Shown here: positions 31,346 through 39,690 of the stretch, in pieces
How positions within the stretch are numbered: the stretch's first letter is position 1
Layout of the letters: each line of letters starts with the position of its first letter
Assembly (NCBI GenBank): GCA_030446545.1
Contig: JAUJNB010000007.1
Coordinates: 36,133-80,468, forward strand
Direction of reading: 5' to 3'
Source of the DNA: Acidimicrobiales bacterium
GTDB lineage: Bacteria > Actinomycetota > Acidimicrobiia > Acidimicrobiales > CADCSY01
DNA: 44,336 nt
Position numbers and translations under genes: made by a program
Notes under the pieces: model-generated
Told to the model about the DNA's origin: nothing
The model's input: only the letters and a program-made list of their open reading frames with translations
Databases searched by the model: none

Positions 31346-32107
31346 GTGATCAAGGGGGTGATCCTGGCCGGGGGGACCGGGAGCCGGCTCCACCCCCTGA
31401 CCCGCATCACCAACAAGCACCTGCTGCCCATCTACGACCGACCCATGGTGACCTACGCGGTGGAAGCCATGGTCGACGCCGGGGTGGACGAGATCATGGT
31501 GGTCACCGGGGGCACCCACGCCGGGGAGTTCTTTCGCCTGCTCGGCAACGGGGAGGAGTACGGCGTCGACCGGCTGCTCTACGCCTACCAGGAACGCCCG
31601 GGAGGCATCGCCGAGGCCCTGGGGCTGACCGTGCGCTTCGCTCGGGGCGACAAGATCCTGGTCATGCTGGCGGACAACATCGTCGAACGTTCGATCCGCC
31701 CCATGGTGGAGGCCTTCTCCCACCAGGACGAGGGAGCACGCATCGTGCTGTCCCGGTTGGACGACCCCGCCCACCTGCGCCACCTCGGGGTGCCCGAGCT
31801 CGACGGGCGCGGCCGGGTGACCCGGATCCTGGAGAAGCCCGAACAACCGCCCAGCCGGTACGCGGTGACCGGTCTGTACTTCTACGACACCAGCGTGTTC
31901 GACGTGATCCCCACGCTGACGCCCTCCGGTCGAGGCGAGCTGGAGATCACCGACGTCAACAACTGGTACGTCGACCAGGGCACGATGGAGCTCGATGTCC
32001 TGGAGGGCTTCTGGGGCGACGCCGGCGAATCGATCGACGCCTACTACGCGGTCAACGACTTCGTGCGGGCCCATGGCGCCAACCACCCGGAGTCGCCCAA
32101 CGCCTGA
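31346..32107 (+). CDS. Sugar-phosphate nucleotidyltransferase (RmlA/glucose-1-phosphate thymidylyltransferase-like)
   Basis: Transfers an NMP to a sugar-1-phosphate to make an activated sugar for cell-surface glycans. The 253 residues begin VIKGVILAGGTGSRLHPLT (nucleotide-binding GGxGxRL..LT), then NKHLLPIYDRPMVTYAVEAM, the MLADNIVE metal/nucleotide site, ILEKPEQPPSRYAVTGLYFYD and EITDVNNWYV, as in RmlA. It is slightly short of E. coli RmlA, missing the C-terminal helices of the allosteric site. GTG 31346 or the GTG six bases earlier. No other dTDP-rhamnose genes are in the window, so the sugar is unknown. Confidence 0.88.
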   Translation: MIKGVILAGGTGSRLHPLTRITNKHLLPIYDRPMVTYAVEAMVDAGVDEIMVVTGGTHAGEFFRLLGNGEEYGVDRLLYAYQERPGGIAEALGLTVRFARGDKILVMLADNIVERSIRPMVEAFSHQDEGARIVLSRLDDPAHLRHLGVPELDGRGRVTRILEKPEQPPSRYAVTGLYFYDTSVFDVIPTLTPSGRGELEITDVNNWYVDQGTMELDVLEGFWGDAGESIDAYYAVNDFVRAHGANHPESPNA

Positions 32108-32132
32108 CGGGCCTTGACGCCGGCTCCCCCGG

Positions 32133-32528
32133 TCACTCCTCGGCGCTCTCGGGACTGACCACCGTCGTCTCGGGGGGATCGGTCGGCGCCGGGGCTGGTG
32201 GCGAGGTGGTCGTGGTACGTCGCGGCTTGGCGGTCGTGGGCGTGGGCTCGGGCTCGGGCTCGGGCTCGACCGGCTTCTTGGTGGTCGTGGTCCGAGGGAC
32301 CGTCGTGGCGGGGGCCTCGGTGGTGGTGGTCTCCTCGATCAGAGGGGCCACCGGAACGGTCGGCGGGGGGACGGTGGAGGTGGTGGTGGTCGACGTCGAC
32401 GGGCCGGCGACCACGTTGACCACGGGCGTGGGCGGGGTCCCGCCGTAGGCGATCGAGGCGATGAGCACGCCGAACACGCCGCTGGCGGCAGCGGTCAGGA
32501 GGTAGTGGAAGCGACGATCGAGGCGCAT
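32133..32528 (-). CDS. Membrane-anchored Thr/Pro-rich low-complexity protein (paralog 1)
   Basis: 131 residues: a basic start MRLDRRFHY, one membrane helix or signal anchor (about 10-28), then a Thr/Pro/Glu-rich tail (TTTTSTVPPPTVP, EPEPEPEPTPT) likely outside the cell and possibly glycosylated or a wall-spanning stalk. The first 35 residues match the paralog at 32719-33435 in spacing and key residues (RRxHY, ASGxxG, YG). The reverse strand of such repeats is also open, but the shared start and promoter support this one. Confidence 0.65.
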   Translation of the reverse strand: MRLDRRFHYLLTAAASGVFGVLIASIAYGGTPPTPVVNVVAGPSTSTTTTSTVPPPTVPVAPLIEETTTTEAPATTVPRTTTTKKPVEPEPEPEPTPTTAKPRRTTTTSPPAPAPTDPPETTVVSPESAEE

Positions 32529-32537
32529 AGACCGTCG

Positions 32538-32548
32538 ACGATAGTGAG
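32538..32548 (-). promoter_or_regulatory. Candidate -10 region of Thr/Pro-rich paralog 1
   Basis: Minus-strand CTCACTATCGT, identical in 11 bases to the sequence before paralog 2 (33446-33456). TATCGT fits TANNNT and lies nine bases from ATG 32528 (ten in the other copy). Conserved while the bases between it and the ATG differ, which argues for function. Confidence 0.5.
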
Positions 32549-32718
32549 GCGAGGGCCGAGTGCCGGGGATCGGTGTGCCGCGGGACCAAGGGCACTATGG
32601 CAGATCCGACCTGTTGCGCCCTTCCCACGGAGATCCCGGGACCTCGCACCACGTCCCTTCGCCTCCCCCGTTCTCTCGGTGCTCAGTTCCCCCGCTGAAG
32701 CTCAGCGCCGAGAGGAGG

Positions 32719-33435
32719 TCAAGGTCTTCCCCCTTCGGTCGCCTCCGTCGGTGCGATCGCCGTCGTGGTGGTGGGGGGCGGCACGGTGGTCGGAGGCGGG
32801 AGCGTGGTCGTGGTGGTCGGAGCCGGCGCGGTGGTCGTGAGCGTGGTGGGGGTCGGAGGCGGGAGGGTGGTGGTCGGAGGCGGGAGGGTGGTCGTGGTGG
32901 TCGGAGGCGGGAGGGTGGTCGTCGTGGTGGGGCGAGGCACGGTGGTCGAAGGAGGCACGGTGGTCGAAGGCGGCCGAAGGGTGGGGGGGCGAGGGGCGGG
33001 GGGGCGAGGGGTGGGGGGGCGAGGGGTGAGCGGAGGAGGAGGCGTCGGTGGAGGAGTGGGAACCAGGGGGAAGAGCGGGATCAGCACGGGGCTCCGAGGG
33101 GCGCTGGGCTCGGGACTCGGCGGGGGATCGCCCAACACCACCGAGGCGGGGCGAGGACGGGGTCCTCGGGTCCTCGGGGCCGGGGCGGGGTCCCCGAGCG
33201 CCTCCCGGTCTTCCTCGGTCGCCGTGTCCATCGTCGGCGCCGGGTCGCTGGAGTCCATCGGCTCGGCGAAAACGGGGAACTGGCTGCGGGGCACCGTCGT
33301 GGTGGTGAGGAAAGAGCCTCGGAACCGGTCGTTCAACGGACGGGCGGGGCCGTACGACAGCACCACCATGAGCAAGCCCAGGAAGCCACTGGACGCGACC
33401 ACCACGGCGTAGTGGAGACGACGATGCCGGCGCAT
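32719..33435 (-). CDS. Membrane-anchored Thr/Pro-rich low-complexity protein (paralog 2)
   Basis: 238 residues from ATG 33435: MRRHRRLHY, a membrane helix (about 9-27), a moderately complex segment to about 120, then Pro-rich (PRPPTPRPP repeats) and Thr/Pro-rich (TTTTTLPPPTTT repeats) blocks to the end. It is a longer paralog of the neighbour at 32133-32528. Such tails may cross the cell wall or be sortase-independent stalks; no catalytic domain. The 190 bases between the two genes hold only the promoter of paralog 1 and nothing else I can identify. Confidence 0.65.
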   Translation of the reverse strand: MRRHRRLHYAVVVASSGFLGLLMVVLSYGPARPLNDRFRGSFLTTTTVPRSQFPVFAEPMDSSDPAPTMDTATEEDREALGDPAPAPRTRGPRPRPASVVLGDPPPSPEPSAPRSPVLIPLFPLVPTPPPTPPPPLTPRPPTPRPPAPRPPTLRPPSTTVPPSTTVPRPTTTTTLPPPTTTTTLPPPTTTLPPPTPTTLTTTAPAPTTTTTLPPPTTVPPPTTTTAIAPTEATEGGRP

Positions 33436-33445
33436 GGACCACCCA

Positions 33446-33456
33446 ACGATAGTGAG
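33446..33456 (-). promoter_or_regulatory. Candidate -10 region of Thr/Pro-rich paralog 2
   Basis: The same 11 bases as before paralog 1, on the minus strand ten bases from ATG 33435; no ribosome-binding sequence intervenes. Confidence 0.5.
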
Positions 33457-33518
33457 GTACGAGCTCCCGTGGTAGGCACCCCCGGTCACGCCGGCCCAGA
33501 AGCGAACTCCTGTTCGGC

Positions 33519-33524
33519 TAGCTT
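33519..33524 (+). promoter_or_regulatory. Candidate -10 box (TAGCTT) for the radical SAM gene
   Basis: TAGCTT is followed by six bases and ATG 33531, the same arrangement as the sortase gene. Probable leaderless transcript. Confidence 0.45.
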
Positions 33525-33530
33525 GGTCCG

Positions 33531-34598
33531 ATGCGCTGGAAGCTGGAGGACGAGGAGGGTGGCGACGCAGGCCAGCGCATCCTGTTCGATGGCCCGCCCG
33601 TCGGCGACGTGGTGGAGCGGCGACCAGGGAAGGGCGCCTTCTCGGGGATGGAGTTCCTCCACGTCCGGGCCGGCAGCATCATCAACAGCCTGGGCCCGTC
33701 GTCCCGGCTGCCGTTCCGCCACACCATCAATGCCTACCGGGGTTGCAGCCATGCCTGCAGCTACTGCTTCGCCCGTCCGTCCCACGAGTGGCTCGAGCTC
33801 GACATCGACGAGGGCTTCGAGCGTCAGGTCGTGGTCAAGATCAACGCGGTGGAGCGGCTCGGCGTCGAGCTGGCCCCCCGTCGCTGGGCCGGTTCTCCCA
33901 TCGCCATGGGCACCAACACCGACCCCTACCAACGTTGCGAGGGGATCTACGGCCTGACCCGGGGCTTGGTCGAGGTGCTGGCCGAGCACCGCAACCCCTT
34001 CTCCATCCTGACCAAGTCGACGCTCGTGCTGCGCGACCTCGACCTGCTCGCCGACGCCGGCCGTCGCACCGACGTGGGCGTCAACCTGTCGATCGGCACG
34101 CTCGACCCCGATGTGTGGCGGGCGACGGAACGAGGGACACCCCACCCGCGACAACGGGTCGAGGCCATCGCCCGCCTCCGGGCCGCCGGCGTCCGCTGCG
34201 GCGTGTTGGTGGCACCGGTGCTGCCCGGGCTGTCCGACGGTGCCGCCCAGCTCGAGGCGGTGGTGTCGGCGTGCACCGAGGCCGGGGCCTCGAGCATCTC
34301 CGGGGGCCAGGTCCTCTACCTCAGACCGGGGACCCGGGAGGTGTTCCTGTCCCACCTGGCTCGGACCCACCCCCACCTGGTGGAACGCTACGAGCAGCTC
34401 TACCGGGGCGTGTACGCCCCCAAGGAGGTGCGCCAGCAGGTACAGCGACGCCTGCGTGCCGCCATCGACCGAAACCAACGCCGCCCCGTGGCCATCACCC
34501 GCAACCGTGCCCCTCGGGCAGGGTCTCCCTCTCCTGCCCCTGATGGCCCGTCATCGAGCCCGGTCCCGGTCGCCTCGCAGCTGGGCCTGCCCCTGTGA
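33531..34598 (+). CDS. Radical SAM protein (Rv2578c family)
   Basis: Iron-sulfur enzyme that cleaves S-adenosylmethionine to a radical. The 355 residues carry the CX3CX2C cluster motif in GCSHACSYC (about residues 75-82), the family segments NAYRGC before it and MGTNTDPYQRCE after it, and the TIM-barrel strand SILTKSTLVLRD. It belongs with the conserved actinobacterial Rv2578c-like/SplB-related group; substrate unknown. The C-terminal 40 residues are Pro/Ser-rich. pdxH follows after 15 bases, possibly in the same transcript. Confidence 0.9.
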   Translation: MRWKLEDEEGGDAGQRILFDGPPVGDVVERRPGKGAFSGMEFLHVRAGSIINSLGPSSRLPFRHTINAYRGCSHACSYCFARPSHEWLELDIDEGFERQVVVKINAVERLGVELAPRRWAGSPIAMGTNTDPYQRCEGIYGLTRGLVEVLAEHRNPFSILTKSTLVLRDLDLLADAGRRTDVGVNLSIGTLDPDVWRATERGTPHPRQRVEAIARLRAAGVRCGVLVAPVLPGLSDGAAQLEAVVSACTEAGASSISGGQVLYLRPGTREVFLSHLARTHPHLVERYEQLYRGVYAPKEVRQQVQRRLRAAIDRNQRRPVAITRNRAPRAGSPSPAPDGPSSSPVPVASQLGLPL

Positions 34599-34613
34599 GG
34601 TTGACTGGCGTGC

Positions 34614-35210
34614 GTGACCTCGTCCCCGCCCGATCCGTTCGCCCGCTTCCAGGAGTGGTTCGACGCCGTGGTGGCCGCCGGCGTGGCCGAGCCCACCGCC
34701 ATGGTCCTGGCCACCGCCGACGGCGCCGGACGGCCCTCGGCCCGGGCCGTGCTGCTGAAGGGGGTCGACCGACGGGGCTTTCGCTTCTTCACCAACTACG
34801 CCAGCGCCAAGGCCGCCGACCTGGCGGCCAACCCGGCCTGCGCCCTGGTGTTCCTCTGGCCGGCCCTGGCCCGCCAGGTCCGGGTGGGAGGCCACGCCCA
34901 GCCGATCTCCCCCGAGGAGTCGGCCGCCTATTTCGCCACCCGTTCCCGGGGAAGCCGCCTCGGGGCGTGGGCCTCGCGCCAGAGCGAGGTGATCAGCGAT
35001 CGACGGGTCCTCGACGATCGGCTGGCCGAGCTGGAGGCACGCTTCGCCGGCGTCGACGACATCCCCCTGCCTCCGTTCTGGGGCGGCTATGTGGTGGTGC
35101 CCGACAGCGTCGAGTTCTGGGAGGGCCGACGAGACCGCCTCCACGACCGCCACCTCTACCGTCGGTCGGCGCCGGAGGGGCCCTGGGTGGTCGAGCGCCT
35201 CTCGCCCTGA
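34614..35210 (+). CDS. pdxH: Pyridoxamine 5'-phosphate oxidase
   Basis: FMN enzyme that makes pyridoxal 5'-phosphate. The 198 residues show DPFARFQEWFDAV, PTAMVLATADGAGRPSARAVLLKG, GFRFFTNYASAKA, ARQVRVGGHA, the SRGSRLGAWASRQSEVI signature and the C-terminal FWEGRRDRLHDRHLYRR that contains the PLP-binding Arg-His. All family landmarks are present and the length is normal. GTG 34614. Confidence 0.96.
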   Translation: MTSSPPDPFARFQEWFDAVVAAGVAEPTAMVLATADGAGRPSARAVLLKGVDRRGFRFFTNYASAKAADLAANPACALVFLWPALARQVRVGGHAQPISPEESAAYFATRSRGSRLGAWASRQSEVISDRRVLDDRLAELEARFAGVDDIPLPPFWGGYVVVPDSVEFWEGRRDRLHDRHLYRRSAPEGPWVVERLSP

Positions 35211-35304
35211 CCCGCCTCCGCACCGCCCACCAGGGGCAGGGCTGCTCGGAGAGACGGCCCCAGGTGCGCTGGCCGGCGTCAGCTCGAAGCGCGAGGGTGA
35301 CGGC

Positions 35305-36162
35305 ATGATCCCTGACCCGCTCATGCCGGCCGCCTTCTTCGGCCACGGCAACCCCATGAACGCGCTCGACCGCAACCGCTACACCGAGGCGTGGAGGGCG
35401 TTCGGGGCCGGACTGGCGCCGCGCGCCATCCTCGTCGTCTCCGCCCACTGGTACACCAACGCCACGGCCGTCACCGCCATGAACCGGCCCCGCACCATCC
35501 ACGACTTCTACGGCTTCCCCGACGAGCTCTTCGCGGTGGAGTACCCGGCGCCGGGCTCCCCCGAGCTGGCGGCCGAGGTGGCGGAGGTGGTCAAGCCCAC
35601 GGGCGTGGGCCTCGATCACGACAGCTGGGGCATCGACCACGGGACCTGGTCGGTGCTGGTGCACGCCTTCCCCGACGCCGCCATCCCCGTCGTCCAACTC
35701 TCCATCAACGCCCTGAAGCCCTTCGACTACCACGTCGAGCTCGGAGCCAGGCTGGCCCCCCTCCGGGCACGGGGCGTGCTCATCGTGGGCAGCGGCAACG
35801 TGGTCCACAACCTCGGACAGATCGACTGGGCCCGCCCCGAGTCGGGGTTCGACTGGACCAGGCGCTTCGACGAGGCCGCTCGGGAGACCATGGCCTCCTC
35901 GCCGGGGGAGGCCGAGCGACTCCAGGAGCACGACGCCTTCGCACAGGCCGCACCCACGCCCGACCACTTCATCCCCCTGCTCTACCTGGCCGGCCTGGCC
36001 TCGGCCGCCGACGGTCCGGCCGACGTGCTAATCGACGGGTACGCCATGGGTTCGCTGTCGATGACATCGTTCACCCTGGGCGCCGACTGCCACCTCCCGC
36101 TCGGCCAGACCGACGGCTCACCCGAGCTGCCGCGCCTCCCCGCCGACGAGACCAACGTCTGA
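35305..36162 (+). CDS. ygiD: DODA-type/LigB-family extradiol dioxygenase (YgiD-like)
   Basis: Class III extradiol ring-cleavage dioxygenase fold; E. coli YgiD acts on 4,5-DOPA. The 285 residues show the metal-ligand histidines in FFGHGNPM, VVSAHWYTN and HDSWGIDHGTWSVL, then VQLSINA and GSGNVVHNLG. ATG 35305 follows GAGGG. The natural substrate is uncertain. The 94 bases upstream contain nothing else I can identify. Confidence 0.92.
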   Translation: MIPDPLMPAAFFGHGNPMNALDRNRYTEAWRAFGAGLAPRAILVVSAHWYTNATAVTAMNRPRTIHDFYGFPDELFAVEYPAPGSPELAAEVAEVVKPTGVGLDHDSWGIDHGTWSVLVHAFPDAAIPVVQLSINALKPFDYHVELGARLAPLRARGVLIVGSGNVVHNLGQIDWARPESGFDWTRRFDEAARETMASSPGEAERLQEHDAFAQAAPTPDHFIPLLYLAGLASAADGPADVLIDGYAMGSLSMTSFTLGADCHLPLGQTDGSPELPRLPADETNV

Positions 36163-36187
36163 CCGCCGACACGATTCTTCTCTGCAC

Positions 36188-36210
36188 CCCCGGCGGTTGA
36201 TCCGCCGGGG
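36188..36210. terminator. Bidirectional terminator hairpin
   Basis: CCCCGGCGG-TTGAT-CCGCCGGGG, a perfect 9-bp stem extendable outward, sits midway between the convergent dioxygenase and hypothetical genes. There is no T-run on either side, so it would be an L-shaped actinobacterial terminator. Confidence 0.5.
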
Positions 36211-36219
36211 TGGGCGCGT

Positions 36220-36597
36220 TCAGGAGCCGCCAGGGCGGTCCCAGCGGGCGGTGAAGGGATCGGTCCAGGTCACCCTGGCCGGGTGGGCGGCGGCCACCAC
36301 CCGGTAGCGGGCCAGGGTGGCGTTGCTGGCCGAGCTGAGACGTCTGCCGTCGACCCAGACGTCGAGGCTGCGGCCCACGGGGATGATGCTGGCCCAGACC
36401 TGGGGCGGGGCTTCCCCGTCGACCCCCACACCCTGGAGGGCCTGGATGCTCCCGGTGTTGATGAGCCGCTGCATGAGCGCGGCCATCTCCTCGTCGCTGG
36501 CCTTGCCCGACTGATACCGCGACAGCGACTCGGACACGGCCCGGTCCACCGGGCGGCGCGCCCCGGGGCTACGTCCGCCCCGCCGGGTCTCCGCCAC
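36220..36597 (-). CDS. Hypothetical protein downstream of the LLM oxidoreductase
   Basis: 125 residues from GTG 36597, one base after the stop of the LLM gene (TGAGGTG), so translational coupling is likely. The N-terminal part has helices with KASDEEMAALMQRLINTGSIQALQGVG, then a beta-rich part WASIIPVGRSLDVWVDGRRL and ARVTWTDPFTARWDRPGGS. No known family recognised with confidence. Helical N-terminus and absence of membrane helices suggest a soluble partner. Confidence 0.65.
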   Translation of the reverse strand: MAETRRGGRSPGARRPVDRAVSESLSRYQSGKASDEEMAALMQRLINTGSIQALQGVGVDGEAPPQVWASIIPVGRSLDVWVDGRRLSSASNATLARYRVVAAAHPARVTWTDPFTARWDRPGGS

Positions 36598-36598
36598 C

Positions 36599-37531
36599 TC
36601 AGGCCACCTCCGGGAGCACCCGGTCGGCCATCAGGGCCAGGTGATCGAGGTCGTCGAGGTCGAGCACCTGCAGGTAGACCCGTTGGGCCCCGGCGTCGCC
36701 ATAGCGACGCAAGGTCTCGACCACCTCGTCGGGCAGCCCCGCCGCCCCGTTGGCCCGGAGCTCGTCGGGCTCCCGGCCGATGGCCCCGGCCCGACGACCG
36801 ACCTCGCTCTCGTCCGTTCCGCAGCACGCGACCAGGGCCACCGACCACACCATCGAGGCCGGGTCGCGGTCGATCGCCTCGCAGGCCTGCGACACGCGTT
36901 GGCGCTGGGCGACGAAGTCGGCGAGCGGGGCGAAGGGCAGGTTGAACTCGGCGGCGAAGCGGGCGGCCAGCGCCGGCGTGCGCGACGGTCCCGACCCGCC
37001 GATGATGACCGGCGGGTGGGGACGCTGACGGGGCTGGGGCAGGGCCGGGCAGTCGCTGAGTTGGTAGTAGCGGCCCGGGTAGGAGAACCGCTCGCCCGGA
37101 GGCGTCGTCCACAACCCGGTGATCACCGCCAGCTGTTCGCCCAGGCGGTCGAAGCGCTCGGCCACCGGCGGGAAGGGGATGCCGTAGGCGGCGTGCTCCT
37201 CCTCGTACCACCCGGCGCCCAGCCCCAACTCGATGCGGCCCCCGCTCATCTCGTCGACCTGGGCCACGGCGATGGCCAGGGGGCCGGGACGGCGGAAGGT
37301 GGCCGCGCTCATGAGCGTGCCCAGGCGCACCCGGTCGGTGTCGCGGGCCAGGGCACCCAGCGTGACCCACGCATCGGTCGGCCCGGGGTCGCCACTCGCG
37401 TCCCCCATCTTCAGGTAGTGGTCGGACCGGAAGAACCCTTCGAACCCGCAGGCCTCGGTGGCCCGGGCCACGGCCAGGAGGTCGGCGTAGGTCGCCCCTT
37501 GCTGCGGCTCGGTGAAGATCCGGAGGTCCAC
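36599..37531 (-). CDS. LLM-class F420-dependent oxidoreductase
   Basis: Luciferase-like TIM-barrel protein, probably using coenzyme F420. The 310 residues show LRIFTEPQQGATYADLLAVARATEAC cut in the usual way: the first strand, GFEGFFRSDHYL, TDRVRLGTLMSAATFRRPGPLAI, GGRIELGLGAGWYEEEHAAYGI, and PPVIIGGSGPSRTPALAARFA, all family landmarks (TIGR03560-like). Substrate unknown. Start ATG/GTG near 37531 is the first in frame. Upstream of a coupled hypothetical gene. Confidence 0.93.
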   Translation of the reverse strand: MDLRIFTEPQQGATYADLLAVARATEACGFEGFFRSDHYLKMGDASGDPGPTDAWVTLGALARDTDRVRLGTLMSAATFRRPGPLAIAVAQVDEMSGGRIELGLGAGWYEEEHAAYGIPFPPVAERFDRLGEQLAVITGLWTTPPGERFSYPGRYYQLSDCPALPQPRQRPHPPVIIGGSGPSRTPALAARFAAEFNLPFAPLADFVAQRQRVSQACEAIDRDPASMVWSVALVACCGTDESEVGRRAGAIGREPDELRANGAAGLPDEVVETLRRYGDAGAQRVYLQVLDLDDLDHLALMADRVLPEVA

Positions 37532-37543
37532 AGGATCCCTCGC

Positions 37544-38530
37544 TCAGCCTCGGCCGCGGTCGCCGGCCGTGACCGAGGCCTGTTCCGGTTCCGGTTCCGG
37601 TCCCACCCCGTTCGGTCGCCGGTCGCCTCCGTGGCCCTCGACGGGCGCGGTGGACGTGGCGGTGACCGCCGCTCCGGCCGGGACCGTCGATCGGCGGCGG
37701 CCCCCCCGGCGTGCCGCCGCCGTGCCCACCACGACCAGGGCCACCACGGCGGCCAGGGCCAACCCGAGGGCTGCCCCTCCCCGCTGCAGCCAGGTCGTCA
37801 CCGACGACGACCAGCCACTCACGGCACTCACGGGACTGACCGTGGCCTGGGTGGGGTCCATGGCGTAGATCCCGTAGGTCACGAGGTAGACCCCCACCAC
37901 GACGAGCAGCACGCCCGCTGCCCGGTCGGCGTAGCGCAGGGCGTGGCGCAGGCGACGGACCATCGACTCACGCCCGAGGGCCAGGGAGACGGAGACGACC
38001 AGGAGCACCAGGCTCATCCCCAGCCCATAGGCGAGGAAGGCCAGGAGGCCCGACAAGGGGTTCTCCCGCTCTGCCGTACCGGCCACCATGTTGAGGAAGA
38101 TGGGCAGCGTGCACGACAGCGAGGCCACCGCGTAGGAGACCCCGAACAGCACCATCGAGCCGAAGCGCCGGTTCCCGCCCCCACGGTCGAAGCGGGGCAG
38201 GGCCAGGCTGATGCGCCGACCGAGGAGCATCCCCACCCCGAGGGCGACCAGCCCGAAGCCGATCACCAGGGTCAGCCAGGGCATGGCCCGGTAGATCCAG
38301 GTCACCCCGGCGTTGATGGGAACGCCGAGGACGGCGAACACGGCGAGGAAGCCGAGTGACACCGCTCCGGCCGCCACCAGCGCCCGTGGTACCCGGCCGC
38401 TGCCGTCGACCTCGGCGTCGTCGATGCCGATGAAGTAGGACAGGTAGGCCGGGAGCATGGGAAACCCGCACGGGTTGACGGTGGCGATCATGCCGGCGGT
38501 GAAGGCCAGGGCCAGGGGGGCGTCGATCAC
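37544..38530 (-). CDS. ccdA: Cytochrome c biogenesis protein CcdA-type thiol reductant transporter
   Basis: Carries electrons from cytoplasmic thioredoxin across the membrane to thioredoxin-like proteins outside. The 328 residues have six helices with the two redox cysteines, Cys21 in TVNPCGFPMLP and the second in SLSCTLPIF, a further helix, and a Pro/Glu/Thr-rich tail with EPEPEPEQ. GTG 38530 overlaps the TlpA-like stop by GTGA. It probably reduces the neighbouring TlpA-like protein and could also serve CcmG of the ccm operon. Confidence 0.93.
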   Translation of the reverse strand: MIDAPLALAFTAGMIATVNPCGFPMLPAYLSYFIGIDDAEVDGSGRVPRALVAAGAVSLGFLAVFAVLGVPINAGVTWIYRAMPWLTLVIGFGLVALGVGMLLGRRISLALPRFDRGGGNRRFGSMVLFGVSYAVASLSCTLPIFLNMVAGTAERENPLSGLLAFLAYGLGMSLVLLVVSVSLALGRESMVRRLRHALRYADRAAGVLLVVVGVYLVTYGIYAMDPTQATVSPVSAVSGWSSSVTTWLQRGGAALGLALAAVVALVVVGTAAARRGGRRRSTVPAGAAVTATSTAPVEGHGGDRRPNGVGPEPEPEQASVTAGDRGRG

Positions 38531-39258
38531 GTGCCCACCAGCTGGTCGACACGCTGGCGCAGCTCGTCGGCCGACAGCTCACCGGCCTTGACCTCGACCA
38601 CCCGGCCGTCGGGGGCGACGAACAGGGTGGAGGGCATGGCCACCACGCCCATGGCGGTGGCCAGGTCGCCGCTCGGGTCCCGGAACACGTCGTAGGTCAC
38701 CCCTGTTGACTCGACCAGGGCCGACGCCGCCCCGACCTGGTCCCGAAGGTTCACGCCGACGAAGGCGACCCGGTCGCCCAGGTCCTGGTGCACCGACTCG
38801 AAGTCGGGCATCTCGGCTGCGCACGGAGCGCACCAGGACGCAAAGAAGTTGACCACCAGTGGGGTGCCCCGGTAGTCGGCGAAGGATCCCAGGCCTCCCT
38901 CGAGGCGACTGAAGCTCCCGGAGGGCAGAGCCGCCCCGGTCACATCGGGCCCGACCAGCCCGGGCGAGACGTCCTGGTCCTCACCGGAGAACTCGAGCGC
39001 CACCTCGGGCACCGGTCGGGGAGGAGCGTCGCCGGCCGAGGCCAGCACGGCCACCGTCACCACCGCCGCGGCCAGGGCCGCCACCGCCGCCACCGTCCCC
39101 AGGACGAGGGGATGGCGGCGTCGGGTCGGCCGAGCCCCGCCCGGGGGCGGGGACGTCTCCTGGCTGGGCGTCGTGTCGATGCCGCTGAGGATATCCCCGC
39201 CCCCCCTCCGCCGACCCTCAGGCCGAGCGGATCTCGGGGACCACGACCACGTCGACAC
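38527..39258 (-). CDS. TlpA-like thioredoxin-domain protein
   Basis: Extracytoplasmic thiol reductase. About 243 residues: cytoplasmic N-terminus, one membrane helix (about 50-70), a linker, then a TlpA-type domain with active site FFASWCAPCAAEMPDF and cis-Pro AMPSTLFVAPDG. GTG 39258 overlaps the end of the WhiB7-like gene by 41 bases; no later start leaves the membrane anchor intact, so the overlap is probably real. Coupled to ccdA by GTGA. Confidence 0.88.
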   Translation of the reverse strand: MSTWSWSPRSARPEGRRRGGGDILSGIDTTPSQETSPPPGGARPTRRRHPLVLGTVAAVAALAAAVVTVAVLASAGDAPPRPVPEVALEFSGEDQDVSPGLVGPDVTGAALPSGSFSRLEGGLGSFADYRGTPLVVNFFASWCAPCAAEMPDFESVHQDLGDRVAFVGVNLRDQVGAASALVESTGVTYDVFRDPSGDLATAMGVVAMPSTLFVAPDGRVVEVKAGELSADELRQRVDQLVGT

Positions 39259-39580
39259 CGTCGATGACCATGACCTCGGCCGGACGGTGCTTGGGGGGTC
39301 GGCCCCGCCGGCGCTTGTGCGCCAGTACCCGGCCGTTCACGAAGAGCTCGCCACCCCACACGCCACACGGCTCCTGGCGCTCGAGGGCGGACGTCAGGCA
39401 GGGACGGCGCACGGGGCAGGTGGTGCAGAGGTGCTTGGCCCGGGCGATGTCGTGGAGGTCCTCGGAGAAGAACAGCTCGACCATGGTGGTGGTGCCGTCG
39501 TTGCAGGCCGCCGCCGACCGGACGTCGGTGGCCACCGCCCCCCCGATCACCTCCTCGTCGATCAGCACGTTCGTGGACAT
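39218..39580 (-). CDS. whiB7: WhiB7-like iron-sulfur transcription regulator
   Basis: WhiB proteins hold a [4Fe-4S] cluster and bind the primary sigma factor. The 120 residues have cluster ligands Cys26, Cys52, Cys55 and Cys61, the beta-turn GVWGGELF, and an AT-hook KRRRGRPPK (about 89-97). Turn plus AT-hook (EPCGVWGGELFVNGRVLAHK region) match mycobacterial WhiB7, the activator of intrinsic antibiotic resistance, rather than other WhiB classes. ATG 39580 follows AAGGAAA. Upstream lies a leader of about 440 bases with an ORF and terminator, like the whiB7 leader in mycobacteria, and an MFS transporter; both support the assignment. Confidence 0.87.
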   Translation of the reverse strand: MSTNVLIDEEVIGGAVATDVRSAAACNDGTTTMVELFFSEDLHDIARAKHLCTTCPVRRPCLTSALERQEPCGVWGGELFVNGRVLAHKRRRGRPPKHRPAEVMVIDGVDVVVVPEIRSA

Positions 39581-39625
39581 TGCGTTTCCTTCCAGGTCAG
39601 GGACCGGGTCGTGGCGGCGAGCGCC

Positions 39626-39662
39626 GAAAAATCAGAAAGGCCGTCGGGATGTCCCGACGGCC
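39626..39662 (-). terminator. Intrinsic terminator in the whiB7 leader
   Basis: Perfect 10-bp stem GGCCGTCGGG-loop-CCCGACGGCC (39639-39662) followed on the minus strand by TTTCTGATTTTT (39638-39627). It is the only hairpin with a real T-tract in the window. It ends 45 bases before the whiB7 start codon, so transcription must read through it to express whiB7. Confidence 0.85.
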
Positions 39663-39690
39663 TGGATGACTTCGACGCTTGCGATGTCGC

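Noticed and set aside
32206..32448. Plus-strand open frame (Val/Gly-rich) opposite Thr/Pro-rich paralog 1
   Set aside because: Low-complexity tracts are open on both strands; the shared anchor, start and promoter with the paralog support the minus strand.
37581..37606. Short GGTTCC-type tandem repeat as a regulatory or mobile repeat
   Set aside because: It encodes Glu-Pro repeats at the CcdA C-terminus in frame.
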